A stretch of DNA of 64,000 nt from Shewanella vesiculosa (GTDB lineage Bacteria > Pseudomonadota > Gammaproteobacteria > Enterobacterales > Shewanellaceae), in the NCBI RefSeq assembly GCF_021560015.1, contig NZ_CP073588.1:4324501-4388500 (forward strand). The letters are read 5' to 3'. Below are positions 62,464-64,000 of the stretch, piece after piece. A program made the position numbers and the translations under genes. A model generated the notes under the pieces. It was not told the DNA's origin, ran no database searches, and saw only the letters and a list, made by a program, of their open reading frames with translations. Each line of letters opens with the position of its first letter. Position 1 is the first letter of the stretch.

Positions 62464-63798
62464 TTAAGGATTGATCAAAATGCTGACATTAAGCCCTTGT
62501 AATGTCTCACTACGATTAAATTTTAATATAAAACCATATTGCTCACAGATCTCTTTCACAATCGACAAGCCCAGTCCGTGACCCGTAGTTGCTTCATCGA
62601 GGCGGGTTCCACGAGCGGTTAACAATGCAATTTGCTCTTGCATGACACCACAGCCATCGTCTTCTATTTGGATTAATATCTCTCCTGATGGCAAATCAAC
62701 TATGCTGATGTTCACCTGTGAATTTGCCCATTTAAAGGCGTTATCGAGCAGGTTGCCAAACAACTCCATGCCATCTTCACGATGAATGGGGATGCGACTA
62801 ATATGTTGTGCGTTAACCACTCGGCATTCAATGACGCGCTGATGATGCACCTTATGTAAGGTTTGAATTAAGCTATCGAAATCTTTTGGAACAGCCAGCT
62901 GTGCAGCGGGTAGCATGTCACCCGTTATTCGCGCCGCAGCCAGTTTACGCTCAATCATTTTATGCACTAAATCTAATTGCTGCTGCATTGCTATTGCGGC
63001 GTCAGGGTGGGTGAGCCCGAGGGCTTCAACTTGTTGCTGCATCACTGCTAATGGTGTTTTTAAGCCATGGCTTAAATTGCCCAGGTTATTTCGACTGCGT
63101 TCAATTTGTTTGGCGGTGTAGTCTAATAGCTCATTATAGGTTTCTGCTAGCGGACGGATCTCCGCCGGTATTTGCGACATGGTTAACGAAGCTATTTCAC
63201 CTTCGCGCAATTTAGCCAGTGCGCCTTGGATTTGATTCACTGGTTTAAACGATTGGCGTAAAATAATGAATATACCGGCGATCATCGCCAATAACATGCC
63301 AATATTGATTGCCAGTTTAGCGCCAAAGACTTCACTGAAAACGCGGCGACCAATACTAAGATCTTGGGCTACTGTCAGTGTGGCCGTGTTGGGACTGTTA
63401 GGCGCACCAATACCAATAGAGAGCAGCTGCATATCATTATTTTTTGGTCCCTTAGCTTGCCATACGCGTTTTTGCTGCGCTTGTAAGGGTTCGATCTGCA
63501 GCTCTGCATCCCATAAGGATCGAGAGCGAATAGTACGGTCAGGTAAATTTAATTGGAAATAGCGGCCTGAATAAGCCGGGCGATAAAAACTGGATAATTG
63601 GCTTTGGTCGATAACCAGTTCGCCATCATCGAGCCGAGTGGCAATGATAATATGTTCTAAATCTTCTTCTAAACGGTTAATGATGGAGTCATGAAACGCA
63701 TCTCGCAGCATAGATTCAAACAAAAATAAGCCGATGAGAGTGGCAATGATGATCAATCCACTCAGCCATAAGCTTAGTTTAAAGCGAATTGACATCAT
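62464..63798 (-). CDS. Two-component sensor histidine kinase (PhoQ-like)
   Basis: A 444-residue membrane kinase with an N-terminal membrane helix (LSLWLSGLIIIATLIGLFLF), a periplasmic domain of about 140 residues, a second helix (LAINIGMLLAMIAGIFIIL) and a HAMP region. The H-box is GNLSHGLKTPLAVMQQQ, followed by the N-box LFGNLLDNAFKWAN, G1 IEDDGCGV and G2 GHGLGLSIVKEI. It is read together with the upstream regulator (ATGA overlap). The layout resembles PhoQ of other gammaproteobacteria; the stimulus is not known. Confidence 0.9.
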   Translation of the reverse strand: MMSIRFKLSLWLSGLIIIATLIGLFLFESMLRDAFHDSIINRLEEDLEHIIIATRLDDGELVIDQSQLSSFYRPAYSGRYFQLNLPDRTIRSRSLWDAELQIEPLQAQQKRVWQAKGPKNNDMQLLSIGIGAPNSPNTATLTVAQDLSIGRRVFSEVFGAKLAINIGMLLAMIAGIFIILRQSFKPVNQIQGALAKLREGEIASLTMSQIPAEIRPLAETYNELLDYTAKQIERSRNNLGNLSHGLKTPLAVMQQQVEALGLTHPDAAIAMQQQLDLVHKMIERKLAAARITGDMLPAAQLAVPKDFDSLIQTLHKVHHQRVIECRVVNAQHISRIPIHREDGMELFGNLLDNAFKWANSQVNISIVDLPSGEILIQIEDDGCGVMQEQIALLTARGTRLDEATTGHGLGLSIVKEICEQYGFILKFNRSETLQGLNVSILINP

Positions 63799-64000
63799 TC
63801 AATGATGCCATGAAAGATATAACCTTGACCGCGACGGGTTTCGATAGCCGTTTTACCCAGCTTTTTACGTAAATGAGTCACGTATACTTCAACGACGTTA
63901 CTTTCTTTCTCATCATCAAACTGGTAAAGCTTGTCTGTAAGCTGCTGTTTGGATAGTAGTTTTCTTGGCGACATCAAGAAAATTTTCAGTAACCTAAATT
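63795..64000 (-). CDS. OmpR-family response regulator, C-terminal part (cut by window edge)
   Basis: Only the winged-helix DNA-binding end is in the window. The frame stays open to position 64000, reading RLLKIFLMSPRKLLSKQQLT, then SNVVEVYVTHLRKKLGK and TRRGQGYIF. It is the partner regulator of the kinase, most like PhoP. The receiver domain lies outside. Confidence 0.88.
   Translation of the reverse strand, partial: FRLLKIFLMSPRKLLSKQQLTDKLYQFDDEKESNVVEVYVTHLRKKLGKTAIETRRGQGYIFHGIIE

Overview
The window reads as a chromosome segment of a marine gammaproteobacterium, most likely Shewanella or a close relative. The evidence is gene order and family content: tolC // nudF-yqiB-cpdA-yqiA-parE-parC; mscM-psd-rsgA // orn-tRNA-Gly(GCC) array-tsaE-amiB-mutL-miaA-hfq-hflX-hflK-hflC; petABC-sspA-sspB; pabA ... 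argD/astC-astA-astD. The genus is an inference from synteny and protein flavour; no rRNA is present to confirm it.

Region 1 (about 1-14340) is an accessory island. It opens with a small Xre-type regulator and a type IC (EcoR124I-like) restriction-modification locus in the order hsdM, hsdS, prrC, hsdR. The PrrC anticodon nuclease is the most notable gene of the window: it sits between hsdS and hsdR exactly as in the E. coli prr locus and keeps its ATPase motifs and the Arg-Glu-His nuclease triad. hsdM and hsdR each carry one homopolymer indel. Next comes an AT-rich remnant of a second methylase/specificity module. An IS66-type transposon follows (10327-13464). It is bounded by an 8-bp target duplication, carries a DUF2057-type passenger gene and has split an operon of small minus-strand genes. 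The island ends just before dusA, a known integration site.

Region 2 (14368-38368) is mostly core genome. It holds dusA, a sigma54-promoter-driven trio that includes a PspC-domain protein, a crotonase, a PCuAC copper chaperone with DUF2333 and outer-membrane barrel genes, and tolC. It continues with the nudF-to-parC block, a Fur-box-preceded bfd, a hydroxyacid dehydrogenase, a glycerophosphodiesterase, a large MscS-type channel, psd, rsgA and orn.

Region 3 (38495-39353) is a tRNA-Gly(GCC) array. Three identical genes are interleaved with six degenerate tRNA-like units of two recurrent types.

Region 4 (39683-62365) is core again: an unknown helical protein, tsaE-amiB-mutL-miaA-hfq-hflXKC, the cytochrome bc1 genes, sspAB, pabA, an S9 peptidase lipoprotein and an HDOD protein. 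It then has the arginine/ornithine genes argD(astC)-astA-astD behind tandem ArgR-like boxes, and a DUF1338 protein. Region 5 (62464-64000) is a minus-strand two-component system, with the regulator cut by the window edge.

At least seven reading frames-shifts occur, nearly all at short homopolymers, and they include the essential gene parE. This suggests that many, perhaps all, are sequencing errors rather than gene decay.
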